Below, piece by piece: positions 36,031-49,149 of a stretch of 64,000 bases of DNA. The number at the start of each line of letters is the position of its first letter. Within the stretch, counting starts at the first letter, position 1. The DNA comes from Branchiostoma floridae (lineage: Eukaryota; Chordata; Leptocardii; Amphioxiformes; Branchiostomatidae). Made by a program: the position numbers and the translations under genes. The notes under the pieces were generated by a model. The model was not told where the DNA came from. It did not search any database and was given only the letters and a program-made list of their open reading frames with translations. The DNA lies in NCBI RefSeq assembly GCF_000003815.2, contig NC_049987.1, positions 8,002,877 to 8,066,876 on the forward strand, given 5' to 3'.

Positions 36031-37003
36031 TGGCCAGCAACTATATAAGATTTGAACAAGTAGATGTGCTCAAAAATAATCCGGACCATCACAATCAGAG
36101 AGACAAAGCAGGGAAAAAAACACACACATCAAAGTCTGCAAGATTGTTTTTCCTTCATATTCGAATCACATTGTGAGATTATCTCAAAGGAACTGCCCAA
36201 GCAGCACCAATCTTAATAATTCCCCTAACTAACCCCCAATGAACCTACGCAAACTGTCAACAACGGACTCATTAAAAATTTATACATCACAGACGTCCAC
36301 ATTACATAGCAGACATAACTTTCCTTAATATTATTCATACTATTCCTTTTCACCAGTCTGTAACATGATAATGTAAATACAGAGCAATACATAATATACA
36401 AATACAAGCCAGGGCACTTATTATCAAAAAAATTAAAGCATACATACTACATAAAAATCTACAATTGTGTGTAATAGTATCACCAAACAAACCAACAACA
36501 AATTTAAACCAGTAATAGATAGGACCAGGAATAATTCTATATATCAACACAAATGTTAATAGGTAAAACAGGTGAATAAGGAGGATACCTGTATCACCAG
36601 TTCCATTTCTTCTATGTTTGCAGCCCAAAAATCAACAGCCATTCTGTCTTATTTTTCATACAACAGGAACTACGTAGCAAACGACGGGAACAAAGGACTG
36701 GAACAGAAACTTTCCCTGACCAAAAAAAATCCCCCACCAGACAGGTGGCCTCCAGCTAACCCCAGCACAGGTGCTGCCTGCAAATTCTTAACCTGTCCCA
36801 TCTTCTTCCACACAAATCACTGAGGATGGCAGCCCTCCTGAGTTTGCAGCATTCAGGTCCACAATTTACAGCTCTCTTCAGGCTACCAGGTACTAGTATA
36901 TCGATTTAGCCACTGTTTTTCTGCAGCCTATGCTATTGCATTATAAAACTTTCAAATTTTGACACAGCCTGTGGAATACTGACTAATTTTGGTGTAAGAT
37001 ATA

Positions 37004-37172
37004 CAGTAGAAGCCAGTTAATTGCACAACGGATTAACGCACACTTCTGTTTACTGCACAGAATCCCCAAATCCCAAACCGGTCCAGCAAGATAACTTCGC
37101 ATTATTGCACCAGCCGGATAATTGCACAAAATTCACTGGCAAATTGGTCATGCAATTAAGTGGCTTCTACTG
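37004..37172. mobile_element. Tigger/pogo-like MITE (copy 2)
   Basis: CAGTAGAAGCCAGTTAATTG ... GTGGCTTCTACTG, with the same interior as 23374-23547 and small differences throughout. The left flank is TA; the right flank is altered. Confidence 0.8.
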
Positions 37173-38390
37173 TTATATGTAGATTTAGCAGTTTCCACAT
37201 TGTGCCAGTTTCCATGACTGAGTTAGGGAAGCTGACTCAATTTGTCCATACTGCAATGTTCATTTCTACTGTTCCTTTTCTTCTTGCCATTTGATTAAGT
37301 GATTATTTTGTTGAATGTAGCCTTACAAGAAGACAGGCCTTATTCATGCATGAAAGCTATCTTCCAAAGTATTGACCAGTCACTACAGATCACTGCAAAC
37401 ATTTCTCAAAGAACTGGGATCTGATGTGACCCAAATCAGTTCACCTCACTGTGAAGTGAATGATTTACACCTTTCTTAATGGTCAGAGGGTACGCAGGGT
37501 GGGCAAGGGACATTGTAACAGTGCTTGTTCATTATCAGCCAGGTTTAGGTACATGAATGTCACATCATGATCACAAGCATATACTGGAAGAAAAATCCCT
37601 ACCTAAAAAGCCAAATCCCCCTTTACAATTATGTTCATCTTTCTTCCTTTTCATCCTCTGATGATCCAAGTTCCTTTTCACCCGACTTCCAAGTTGCTCC
37701 AGATTCCTTACAGACTCCAGGTTTTCCCGTGTCCAAGTTTCTTCCTGAAGTATTTTTGTAATTATCATCTTCTCTGTACTCCAGGCATCTCCCTCACCCA
37801 CCTTTGAGTTTGAGTTATGTTCTCTCCTACTAGGATTCCTAGTCCTTCCTGACCAACCACAACCTGCTAATACCTCTGCCAGGCTAGAAACGACACCATT
37901 AACCCTTCATCTCCACAGAGAACAGCCAGGGTCTCTCAGTGTCCCACCCACCCACTATAGAAAATGACAGATCTTCTCATTAACAAATCTCCATGGTGAC
38001 AGTAATAGCTTTTATAACAGTTGATATACTGTGAAATGGAACATGAAGCTGAGTAATTTTGTGTTGGCGTGAGCTAAAATCGACAGAACAGAAATCGTTG
38101 CGCTGAATTTTCTGACCCTGCCAAGATTATGTAAAAGCTGTACTGTGCATGAACCTTATCTCTGACTACCATACTGCACAAATTTTCTACTTAAAAATCA
38201 ACATACTCTACCCAACAGGAAGCACCATTTGCTTTCCATGCAACCCAGTTAAGGAGACACCAAGAAAATTAGATCACTTCTGACAGGAGACTCCATGGAA
38301 GGTGACTCTGACCTTGTGAATATACATAAGGTCATGCTGAAAATGTACACGTACTTGCTCATGCACTCACTTCACTGTATTCACAGTGCA

Positions 38391-38455
38391 GCATGGGTGA
38401 TGGCTCTGTGGTTTAGTGATGCTGCCTTTGGACCAGAGGGTTGAGAGTTATGTTG
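38391..38455 (+). repeat. tRNA-like SINE promoter fragment (weak)
   Basis: TGGCTCTGTGGTTTAGTGAT followed by GCTGCCTTTGGACCAGAG and GGTTGAGAGTTA resembles the A-box/B-box head of a tRNA-derived SINE with a degenerate B box. No tail was found. Confidence 0.35.
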
Positions 38456-38548
38456 CTCTAACGTACATAACGTGTATGTTGTGATAAAGAGGTCACAGTT
38501 CTCAAAAGAGATGCATTGCACATTATTCATTGTACTAATTAAAGAGCT

Positions 38549-38738
38549 ACTGTAAATCCATTTAAGTTTGCAGGGATTTAATTTTGAGGTAGCGGGAAAA
38601 TGGACTTTTCGCGGTGGTTTTAATTTCGCGATAGCCCCATGCACTGTAGTCTCTTACTGCCATGGAAAAATTTTCGCTGTGAAGTGGCCACCGCGAAAAC
38701 CGCGAACATTAATCCACCGCGAAAGTTTCTGCATTTTC
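38549..38738. mobile_element. MITE with CGCGAAA-rich inverted termini
   Basis: ACTGTAAATCCATTTAAGTT at the left. The right portion reads CCGCGAACATTAATCCACCG then CGAAAGTTTCTGCATTTTC. The CGCGGTGG / CCACCGCG and TTCGCGG / CCGCGAA words are inverted. The strong CpG content stands out in the AT-rich intron. Non-coding; overlapping short frames are shadows. Confidence 0.75.
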
Positions 38739-41700
38739 CTGGATATATAGTGTGAGCAATTTTTCCATAAGCTACTTTCCTGGTAGCATAATACTGAACA
38801 TGTACATAATACACCATAAATAATATCTGCCCTGGATGTGGCCAGTGTAAGAGTAGTTTTCCCCAAAGCTGAGGTAGATTTCGATTCACCACAAATTGAA
38901 ACTCCATTCTGGAACTGAACCATCAAGACAGAAGGTTATAGACCGTGCCTGCCTCCGCCAGATGGGAAAACGCCCACCAAGACTTGCCGTAATGGCAGAG
39001 GGACGATTTCTTCACCGAAGCGTAATTGAACTGCCTTCTGTAATTCAGAGGAGGACTATTCAACATGATTTAACATTTGTTGGCGTCACAGTTCGGCTCA
39101 GATGGCCCATCAGATTGCTAGCACCTGACTTATGGAAGGGAATATACACCTTGACAAGAAGCAAGATTTTATTTCTTGAAGGAATACATGTTGCAAAAGG
39201 GCCTGCTAGAATCATATTGTCAAAAACTCAATTGTCTCTTTAAAAGTCATCAAGTACTGGTAGTGGATAGTATTACACAGTGTGAAAACCAGTGTGAAAA
39301 TATGCAAAATCATATAACAGTGCTGTGATTTTGACTCTTGACAAATGCCCCCCCTCCACAGAGGCGGACAAGCCAAGAACCCAAATCTAACGCTCCCAGT
39401 GAGAGTGCATTGATGATGGCATTGAAACCGTTGGGAAATTTCTCATACAAAATTCAATTTTCCCTAAATAATAATCCACCCCTACTCTGCCTCAGAATTA
39501 GTTGAGCTATTTAATATACTATGCAATTAGGCCTAATCTGGATCAGGAGAATCTAGGGCAGCTTTCACAAGCCAGTCCCGAATATACATAAGGTTTGGGC
39601 AGTGTGAATGTAATTGGCTGTTTCAGACATTTCGCAGTAAGTCTTGACTCAATAAAAAGAAAAAGAATCTATGATAAAAAGATGCCATATCACTGGCTCA
39701 ATCCAAATATTTATATAATTCTGTTTAGCAGGTAGACAGAGCTTAAAGCATGACTTAGATAATGATCATAAATATATATGCTGCAAGGAGGATGAAAAAA
39801 TCAATATCTTCTCAAATCAAAACATCTTATCTTCTCAATTCTCTAAGACAGGTACAACAAGAAAAAAACTACTTTCTACCTTTTTAAATTTTGCTGTCAA
39901 CGACTCAATCAGTAAATGTACAATTGTAACAAATGCCTATAAAATGACTGATAGTTGTGAAAGTCTACCCTCCTAACATCTACAAAATTGTCCTAGTGAT
40001 GAGTCAACAAATTGAACGATACAAAATGGGATGTAGGATGCACAGGAGACATGGTGTATTTTCTGTTCTATAAAGTAAATGAAGCGGAAACAATTACTAG
40101 TATCAAGGAGAGGCCAAGAGAATAATTGGGTCAGGGAAACAGGAAATCATCTGGCCATTATGTTTGCCAATTTGTTTTCCTATCATTGCTGACCATCTAT
40201 GATCATTGGAAGAATTTGTATGTTTAGCAAAATAGAAAGCTTTTGTTTATCTAAGACAGAGGGAGGTACCCTCAAGTATAGGCTCATCCTGTCTTTGTTT
40301 TGTTTTGTTTAAATTAATTCATGAGCCTGGTCGATGGTTGATTTTCATCTGATATGGACCAATTAAGAGGTTAGAAATAGTATTCAATATTTTGATATGG
40401 CACAACTAAATGTGCTAGCTGGTTTTTAATCATAAAAAAAAGAGGAAAAAAATAAAAATCTGACAATGATAAAGTTTGATTTCATTTTATCAAAATGTGG
40501 AAAAAAAGCAATTTCCAAGATAGTCCAGCAAGGATGGGGGTGGGGAGTGGGGAGCAGTCAGTGTAAATTTCCTGTTCTTTTGTCTCTCTTCTATTTCAAT
40601 TTCCTTCTGCAAATGCTTTCATGGCTCTCCTATGCAGGAGTCTTTCATCCGTACACCTCCACTGTCCTACAATCACCCCTGCTATCTCCAGCTATGCACT
40701 GTCAATGAATGTATCGTGCTCCACACGTACTCGTATACTGCTAAATCCGCTGACGTCAGCCCGACAGCTCCACTCATGTTGAAACTATCTCAGTAGACAG
40801 CTCTGCAATTAGGCTTATCCTGGGGCGACTTGCAGGAGGCACCAACCCACCAGCAGGTCAGATGTCTTAGATACAAAATGTATAGGACTGCTGTGTGTAG
40901 GACAACTTACCACCCACATTTACATACATGTACAACAATACCATGGTTAGAGTCGCAGTATACTGTAAAGGATCCCAATGTCTTTACATCCGGGACATCC
41001 TCCAGTTTTATGGACAGTTTCCTGGATGCTGAGACTGTATGTTCAGGAATATGCTTGGATAGATAACTTGTTTCAGTAAATTATTGTACCAAGATATGAC
41101 CTGGATGACATGACCAATAGGCTTAGCCAACTCCACAGACTCATTTATTGTTTACTCACATAAGAAATGACAGAAAAACTGAACCTACATTCATGTCAAA
41201 ATAAAATTCAAGTCATTGTTGAATAATGCTAAGACTTATAAATTATGATTGTAAAATTTATATTCAGAAGCACATCTTCATTTCCATATTGTATGGCCAT
41301 AGGCTGGGCCATTAATCTAAAGCTATATCACAATTAACAAGTTTCCCATCCACCTTAACATCACTTAGAAAATCCCAAAACACACTTATCACCTGGTTAA
41401 CAGCTTTCCTTACAACTCCATTCCCTACAATAACAATACCATTTTACAGTCAACATGTCATACAACCCATCTCACATAAATCATATCCTCACACAAATGG
41501 ACCATTAGAAGCATAATATCTGTTGGGACTGATACCCTTTTTATCAGCTAAAGGACCATCCCAGGCCTGTACTTTGCATCTGGAATAAATTTGCTGTCCA
41601 CATTGTTATGCAGGAGAGCAGGATGACCTGTTTTCCAGCCCTAACAAAATTGTTCTCTCTGCTTCAAAGATTTCCTTCAATGGAAAGATGTCCTTAAATA

Positions 41701-42496
41701 TTCATCACTTAGAGTAAGAAACGTATAAATCAATGATTGCTCATATCATGAACATACAAGTATGATAAACTGTGGTATAATCTAGGGAAAACCATAATTC
41801 CCAGGGACCAAACCACCCTTTTATTGCTGAACTACTGATGGGTGATAAAGAGGGATTTCCTGATTATTTATCCCAATAGAAGGCGGCCCCTTTTACCCCT
41901 GAGCTCTGGTATCGAGAGATTCCTGAGTTACAAAATTGCTGTTGCAATCATCACCAAGCAGATATTGGGAGGGACAGTCACATTTTTGTTACCGTATGTA
42001 AACCCCTTCTAACACCATCACATGTTTTACCCAGTAGCATCGACCCTTGGCATGGACTGAAAGGTGGCAAACATCAATCAAGCCTATAGATGCTAATCCT
42101 TTCCTAATCCAAATCTGCTTATCATGTAGGTGTGAATTACACCCTCATTATCAAACAGGGCTGTGGTGCCCACTCTAGATCTCCAGAATCTTTTCAGTCC
42201 TTTATGCAGGATAAGAGGACAGAAGAAACTTGGGAGCTATAATACGGCTGTAGACCAGGCTACTCTATATCTGTGGTGCTCTGAATTACAAGGATTTCTT
42301 GCTTTGAAGGCATGTTGAAAATGCATTTCAATTGAGCAGACCAGTAAAACGAAGTGCACCTCTGCTGAAGTAATGGGAGTCATCGGAGAGGAAGCAAAAA
42401 AGCAGGATTATATAAGCTTCAAAGACCTACATCATAGTATGCCAATTGTACCGGTAATGCTCTTTTTTCATAGTTACTTCATTGCCTACTAGCCAC

Positions 42497-42609
42497 TAGC
42501 CTGGATATGATCCTATTTCTACTGAGGCTCCTTGCACTTGCTGCCCTCATATTCAAAAGGGGCATCAAGTGCAAGGAGTCCCGGTAGAAATAGGATGGTA
42601 CCCAGGCTA
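42497..42609. mobile_element. Palindromic MITE, TAGCCTGG...CCAGGCTA (113 bp)
   Basis: The arms TAGCCTGGATATGATCCTAT and TTCTAC...CTCCTTGCACTTG are mirrored by CAAGTGCAAGGAG...GTAGAAATAGGATG and CCCAGGCTA around a loop at about 42543-42562. Non-coding, strongly hairpin-forming. Confidence 0.82.
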
Positions 42610-43629
42610 ATTGTCCACCACATTTGTTACAGATATGTAATTTGAAAGCTCCTTGTAAAAGTGTAATAGCCTGGATGGAACAACGCCACATCTTGATGGG
42701 AAACAGTAACGGAAATAATAAAAACGTTGTACCCCTTTTTGTTCAACATTCAGACAAAGTTACAGGACCGACTGTCTGAGATAACGAAGCGGTCACAAAA
42801 CATCGCGAGATCTTTCTGCTTTGAAATATGGCATCCCACTAGCTCTCTTTATGAAGGAAAGCATGATAACTATGAATCTCCCCATGCCTTCCTGGCACAA
42901 CCTAGATCATAATACATCACACTGCAGCAACATAACGTCTTAAAATGTCTCTGATTGATGCAAGGTATTCTAGTATTTACTGGTATGTAAAGCTGGCTTA
43001 AACTAACCTATATAAGTATATTCAAGTTAGTTCTTCATGTGTACTCCAGGTAGCAAGGGCTTCATTCAGCTGACTTTTATCCTTCCCTTTCACTTGGCAT
43101 ACAGCAGACCATCTATAACCATCCCGTGAGCACCTATCATGCATGTGTGCACATACAATACAGTAACATATGCATTGCCTTGTATAGCAATATCAGTAAA
43201 TGTTTGCTGCACATATCACATGCGCCTATGAAACAGAACTCACTCCCTTCAGGCTTTACATGGTGCACAATAACTACAGCCTGCCTATAGGTCATTCTAT
43301 CTCCACCATATAGGCACTTCAACGTCATGCACAGGCCATGTGGTCACAATGCATGTTGCTGGCAGGTGCAGGTCATGCACTAGATCAGGCACTAACCAGT
43401 TCATAATGTAGCAGAGCAAAAAAATAGGGGCATTCCATTTTTAAGGTTTAGGGGAAGACATTTATTTAGTAAATTAGTAGTCCCTTCTTTTACATCTAAA
43501 ACAATTATGATCTGTTCAACAATCAAATTGGTCCTGATCCTTAATATTTTAGAAATGATCTGATGTTTTGAATATTGTAAAAACACAGTTTTGACATTCA
43601 TCACTATTTTTCTTCGCTACCTTCTGTCG

Positions 43630-44330
43630 TTCATTATGCTCTCTTTGAGCAAATGGACAATGCCACCGGATGGAGGGGCGGGGCTCAAACCCATAAAGGG
43701 GCGCGGCTCCTCTCAGATTAGTGTCAAAGCAGTCAGATTAGATTACATGGTGCAGCTCTGATAACGCATTGTTGACTAATGCCAAACGTTGGACATGTAC
43801 CCTGCTAACAGCAGATTTACCCTGCTGTAACGTACCCTGTGTAATATCATTTCCACAGAAACAGTAATCATGAATCAGTCTCATAGCCCGTTTCTAACAG
43901 GTGTTGCCTTCTAACCCGATATTGGTCCCGCGGATTGAATGTTGTTTACAAAGAGAGGCTGAAACAGTAGTCTTTTCATCAGGACATGAAAGGCGGCACG
44001 CTCCAAAACAAACAAGCCCGGACAAGCAGCGCCCAACTACAAGAGAATCTGTCTTGGCGCCAAGGTTAAACAAAGGAACATGAACATGTGTGCGTGTAGG
44101 TGACCACGCACTCGAACATCAAAAACAGTTCAAAGGTAACTGGTTGTTTCCAAAAATTCATAGTGGACGCAGACATGCAAATCAACCTCTCGCCGACAAA
44201 GAGATCAGTCCGCACGGATTTCGAATTATCCCCGGTTGCTAACAGGAAGACAAAGGGATGGATGCCCGAAGCAATAGCAGGCTGCCTCGTGTACAACAAA
44301 TACTTGTGCACGTACCTAAAGCTGCCACTT
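43630..44330. promoter_or_regulatory. GC-box and octamer-bearing patch, possible regulatory element
   Basis: GGGGCGGGGC (Sp1-type GC box) at 43675-43684 and GGGGCGCGGC about 20 bp later are followed by a higher-complexity stretch with ATGCAAAT (a perfect POU octamer) at about 44175 and TTGGCGCCAA at about 44054. Open frames of 81 and 109 codons cross it on opposite strands, but neither has a recognisable domain. It could be an enhancer or another alternative promoter of sestrin. Confidence 0.25.
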
Positions 44331-45707
44331 ACAGCTAGGGAAAAGTCCTCTGATGTGGTTCAAACCATTGTCAGTCTCAACAATTCCAATGGAAATTTTC
44401 CTTCACAGATGTGTGCACCAGTACACTGATTGGTATAGTGATAAGAATTGCAGGGAGAGGAAAGTAGCCATTTTGATGATAATGATACTGCACCTGTGTA
44501 TGACTGTGACACAATCTTGACAGAACATTACATGTTTTGTGAAGATTTACTGATTTTGCTTCAGAATGTTGTTTTGCGATAACAAATACAAGGCAAATGT
44601 TAAGAGCTACCAATGGAAAATTCCTTTCAAACAATAAGTACAAATCTTGCACTCTATCAAAAGCTTGAGCTAATCATATTCATCAGTAAAGAGAATGATT
44701 ATGACACTATAGAAATCAACCTATCTATACAGATAGAGTTTGTAATTAGAACTCTGACCCAGAAAGGGTTGACCAGGATTCTTATCAACCTGAGGATATA
44801 AAAGGGTTGTTTCCAGAAAAAAAGCAGTAGGCCATTATGACAATGTGATTTCAACCCTTAGACAACTTTTAATCTTTTCAAAAGTTGTTTCTGCTAGCAA
44901 TGACCTCCTTGCTGTTAGTAACAGATGTAAAGCAACAGTTTTTGATGTCCACTTTCTTGCAGAAAGAAGGGCACATTGCATCATCCACTAGCCTTGCCTG
45001 GAGGCAGGGCTGGGGTTGCATCATGTACAACTGGGCATGGAGGGATTGCATCAGAGCATCAGAAACATGCTTGTTCATGTCACTGATCACTGTGTAAGTT
45101 TGAAGAATCTATAAATACAAGTCTTTAAATACACAGACTTGTCAATTAACTTGAGCCAGAGAGACGACAGAAAAAAAAGTTGGTTGGGCCAACTCAAACA
45201 GGGTAGGCATCTAAAATATTGATTCCACAATCCACTATCTGTGCCATCAGCCTTTTTATGCCTGTTGATAGTCACAATACCATCAGACACATCCAAGAGA
45301 CATTGCTGTTTGAACTGTACATATAACTCCAGTTTGGATAGAGCACTGTCCCTCAGAAGAAATATGTCATTGATTTATAACTTATATAAAACACCTACCG
45401 TATTTCTAAAGTTTCAATAGTTGAATAAAGGACACACTTTTTGGACATTTCAACTTTCAAAGTATAGTTGCTTATTACTTGACTTTGGTTAGACTATGAT
45501 ACAGACAAAACAATGGAGTCAATCTAATTTAATTTGATTGTCTATGCCTAGATCTAAAGTTTGCTTCTGGACATATCTAATGTTAGTGTTAACTTACAAC
45601 TTCTATCATCCATGTTTAGCTCACCATCTACAAAGTCATTATTCTGAACAACAGAAAATTAGAGGGCTCCTTTATCGAAAGACAATTAGACAAGGTTCTT
45701 CCCTTTG

Positions 45708-45770
45708 GCCAAGGAGGTTAAAGAACACATTTTTTAACCTCCTTGCTTTAGCCAAGGAGGTTGATAAAAC
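45708..45770. repeat. CCAAGGAGGTT hairpin and repeat
   Basis: CCAAGGAGGTTAAA, then TTTTAACCTCCTTG (inverted), then GCCAAGGAGGTTG. A similar arrangement (AAAGGAGGTC...TTTAACCTCCTTG) is found at about 56048-56073, so this is a short dispersed palindrome. Confidence 0.55.
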
Positions 45771-46262
45771 ATACTTTCTTTAATTTTTTTTGTCCAGTGA
45801 TAGCCAGGGGCACTTCCTACCAATGTGTGAAAGAATGCATGAGCAATGGTGACTTGGCAGGGTGTCATTATTCTGTAATTATTGTCAGCCAGTACAATAG
45901 ACTTCCAGGGTGCTAATTGGTAAGGTTTCACAGTACAATATTGTTCCTTTCTAATCACTACAACAACAACTCAACACTCAAATAAAGTCCACTACAATGT
46001 ACTTATGAGCATGCCTACTTCAAGTCTGTACCCTTCAGCATTCTGAACATTCAAGCTATCTTCGAGCTAAGAAGCTATGACAATTTCTACAAAACCTTGA
46101 TAATAGCGTGCAAGCTTAATTCATTTCATACATATTCATAGTTAGCCTGGTAAGCAATTATCAATGAGAAGTTACAGGCATTTTGCCAGCCCAAGTCCTA
46201 TCAACCCCTTAAAAATTTTCTGGCTTATGCTAATGAACAGGGCAGGTGGACTGTAGAGATAC

Positions 46263-46533
46263 ATAATAATAATAATAATAATCTGGTGTATTTTGCAGCC
46301 AGTAGGTACCCAAAGTATGAGTAATGAGGCTGTTTAACGTGGTCGAGGCACCTCCTCGAGCACGGGACCCCCGTTTTACGTCCCTCCCGGAAGACGATTT
46401 CGTGAAAACTTCGTGAGGCTACAGCAATCCGGACGTCCTTGGTTGGTCCCCCATCCAAGCACTGTCCGGACCGCGCGTTGCTTAACGTCCGAGATCGAGG
46501 GATCGGGTGTGCCAACGCGCCACGCGTGACTGA
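46263..46533 (-). mobile_element. 5S rRNA-derived SINE (SINE3-like), full length
   Basis: On the minus strand the first ~110 nt (46533-46420) resemble 5S rRNA: CCCGATCCCTCGATCTCGGA, GTTAAGCAACGCGCGGTCCG, then GTGCTTGGATGGGGGACCAA and GGATTGCTGTAGCCT, covering the internal promoter region of 5S. A non-5S body follows (GGGACGTAAAACGGGGGTCC, GGGTACCTACTGGCTG) and ends in an (ATT)n tail. Perfect 9-bp duplications TAGAGATAC flank it at 46254-46262 and 46534-46542. This is the signature of LINE-mediated retroposition of a pol III transcript, and the intact duplication suggests a young copy. Confidence 0.85.
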
Positions 46534-47019
46534 TAGAGATACCAGGGAACTCGGGGTGATATGGTTTACCAGGCTAATACATACAGTAGCCATTTTAGCG
46601 AATTCCATTCTCATTACCCATCCTTTCTAGTCTTCCTGTCTCAAGGAACAGACAACAAACTGATGGGTACTCTCAAAGCAGAGGTTAGGCTCCGGCTGTT
46701 TTTTTTATGGACCACGAGAACAAAAAGGTACAAAATACTAGTAGAAAGCTTGATAAAAATGCTTGGAGAGTAACTGATGTGAGTTTCATTTGATATTTTG
46801 AAATATAAAAGGATGCAGCTGGTCTTTTAAAGTTCCCCTTTCATCTCTGATTATCAAAAGAGCCAGTGAAAAGGATGACCTACTTACATGATGCAGACAT
46901 ATAAAAGCTGTTGTAGAGACATGTCCTTAGATGCTAATGTAATGGTGCTAAAATGTGGCAGACCACAAGAAGACAAACTAAGATAGTCGCATAGACATAA
47001 CAAGGCCATAGGCATACTA

Positions 47020-47257
47020 TTAGGGGCAGTAGGTTGTTACCCACTGTGTCTAGCCTCTAGGGTCCAGGATTGGAAGGCAGAGCCCATCCATACCACCTTT
47101 TATCTCCACAACTGAAGTCAGGTACCCATTTATACACCTGGGTACAGTGATGAAAGACAAGTTGCCTTTTCTCAGGATAAAACATCAGTGGCATGTCAGG
47201 GGTTCAAACAAAGTACCTTTGGGCTCTGTGCAAACACCCTAATCATTACGCCAACAA
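47020..47257 (-). mobile_element. tRNA-derived SINE
   Basis: The minus strand has TTGGCGTAATGATTAGGGTG (A-box-like), then CCCAAAGGTACTTTGTTTGA and ACCCC (B-box-like GTTTGAACCCC). The body contains CCCAGGTGTATAAATGGGTA followed by CCTGACTTCAGTTGTG, a sequence style typical of tRNA-SINE bodies in marine animals. Ends are approximate; no clear tail or target duplication was found. Confidence 0.65.
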
Positions 47258-48744
47258 GTTTAATCCTCAAACACTGATGGCAGAAAATTTCAGCATGTAT
47301 TGCAGAAAACATTATTATGACTCTATTGCTAGCTCCATTACATGAAGGTGCCCTAGTCAGGCCATACACTATCTGTTTACATATGTCAATGTGCTTGTTT
47401 ACACTTTCCACAGAGGATCAACTGCACAACACCCTGATGTAACATGATCCCTCCATGACCCCAATGGAAAATTCCATCATGCTAGAGGGATGTAAACAAA
47501 ATTCTTCTTGTTTTATTAGAATCTTCTTACATTCCAATTCCTTTTCTGAGCTAGGTACATGAAAAATGTATGACGGCAAACAAGAACACAACTTAAATTT
47601 CCAGAAAAAAAATCAGAAGCACCCACCTCCCACTTCAATTGGTTGCTGAAATTTTGGGGAAATTTATGAGTCTACAGAAAACACCAGCCTGACATATCTT
47701 AGTACAATTTTCAACTGTCATCTTGAACAGCATAATCATATGTCTTGTATTTAGATGTTGTATTCAGATATATACTGGTAACAACACACAACATCAACAC
47801 CACTGTTTGGTTGGGTAGCCTCAGTAGTAGTTGCAGATCAGGAAAACTGATGAATAAATAAGCCATGATAAAGGCAGGATGAATACCAAGTTCTCCACAC
47901 ACACATTTTTTACAGACCAAACATCCCAACTTTCACCTTAATTTGATTTCATTGCCATTACCTATACAGCTGCAAACATCTAATTGGCCTCAGCTGTTTT
48001 TTTTTCATTCCAATATGATCAGCGAATGGCTACTCCTACATTCCTAGTTAGCAATTCATCATCATGCAAAGTACAAAATGTACTCAGAAGTCCAGAAGTC
48101 CAGTGGCTTCCCTCAAATGAGAGGCTAAGGAAGGTTGCTAAGTCATTTTATTTTCTGGCCACACACATAGAAAATACCTCCAATGTTATCATACCAGTAA
48201 CAGATGACACAGCATGACTTTGTGCACCACAGGGAAGACCTGTATTCTAGATACAACATTAATCATTGGTGATTTTCTAAGATTATCATTTTAACTGTGT
48301 TTTGCAGGTATTCTGGCCACTGTCTATAGATAATCAGAAAATTGTTTTCTGGATGTTTGAAAATTGTTTTCAAGACATTTGTCCAGGATGAGAGATGAGC
48401 TTCCAGGAAAAGGATGTTCATCAAACAGACCATCAGTAAGGAGGATGTGAACTGACCAGCCGACCAACTGACCGGCCAGTTACTTATCTGACTACTTCAC
48501 TGACCAGTAGGGACTTTTTCCTCTTATCTGTACAGACAAGGCACCGTCTGAAATTTTCTCTTTATGAGTTTATCATCACATAGCCTGGATACAGTTATAA
48601 ATGTGTAAATACAGGAAATGCAATCGAGTAAGGGGAAATTAGAGGACTACTAGTAAATTAACCATACTATAACCTGGAGCTAGCCTTCACAATGACTTAA
48701 TTATGGTAATGTCTATAAAAAAATGTTGTACTAGGTTTGCCCAC

Positions 48745-49068
48745 CTTGACACATTCCAGAATCTCGTTTGCTCTGTCGCGTACATCGTTGAAGGGACACT
48801 GTGCGGATAGTCTTATGAGCGAGGACAGGTGCTGAGTCAGGTGCCGCGAGTGCTGAGAAATCTCGCCATTCTCGTGAACGTCCGTGGAGGGAGCAGATTC
48901 TGTCGGTGGTGGTTGGTGGTGTCGCTTGATCCAATTCTCGTACATGGACGCCACACTGTCCATAGCCAAACCACGGGTGAGGTGGTCACGCGACGACAGG
49001 TCGGAAAAGGTCCGCAAGCAATCCTTACTAAGAAAGATGGGGTCCGCCTCCGTCTCGGATCCGGCCAT
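48745..49068 (-). CDS. Sestrin, first coding exon of the long isoform
   Basis: ATG at 49068-49066 opens 108 codons to AAG|GTGGGC: MAGSETEADPIFLSKDCL, RTFSDLSSRDHLTRGLAMDS, VASMYENWIKRHHQPPPTES, then a Ser/Thr-rich stretch and SSLIRLSAQCPFNDVRDRA NEILECVK. The LLxLSxxCPFxDVRxxxxxIL motif matches the N-terminal extension of vertebrate SESN1 long isoform (T1), which places this gene nearest SESN1 in architecture. Phase 0 at the donor agrees with the acceptor at 7770/7767. An in-frame TAG lies upstream at about 49142, so the ATG cannot be much further 5'. The -3 base is T, a moderate context. Confidence 0.9.
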
Positions 49069-49149
49069 GTACGGGCAGCACAAACCACTACTGGCAAAAT
49101 GGACCCTCTGCCCACGATTCCCTGTGCCAACTGCTGTTCCCTAGCTAGC
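49069..49149 (-). other. Sestrin 5' UTR part of the long-isoform first coding exon
   Basis: A good acceptor (GTCTCTTGCAG) at 49150 precedes the 81 nt between it and the ATG. This implies at least one non-coding exon further upstream. The in-frame TAG near its start shows it is untranslated. Confidence 0.6.

Larger units (their letters stand above)
7771..48744 (-). other. Large first intron of the sestrin long isoform (about 41 kb)
   Basis: The intron runs between the exon ending at 48745 (AAG|GTGGGC) and the acceptor at 7770. Apart from the alternative first exon at 35101-35238 I recognise no coding exon of sestrin or of another gene on either strand. The sequence is AT-rich, with dispersed mobile elements listed separately. 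Stretches 7.8-9.8, 13.3-20.7, 24-26.9, 28.2-33.5, 39-42.5 and 44.4-46.2 kb otherwise hold nothing I can name with confidence. Confidence 0.7.

Noticed and set aside
38896-39243. 115-codon plus-strand frame
   Set aside because: No domain, no splice or promoter context, no recognised homologue; it lies in repeat-rich intron and may be chance or a decayed element.
44066-44429. Overlapping 81- and 109-codon frames on opposite strands
   Set aside because: Neither has a recognisable motif or clear splice sites; kept only as part of a possible regulatory patch.
46917-46926. AGACATGTCC, a perfect p53 half-site, considered because vertebrate SESN1 is a p53 target
   Set aside because: No second half-site within a suitable spacing; a single 10-mer is expected by chance in this length. 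ACACATGTCT near 7920 and GGGCATGCCA near 35842 are also single imperfect half-sites.
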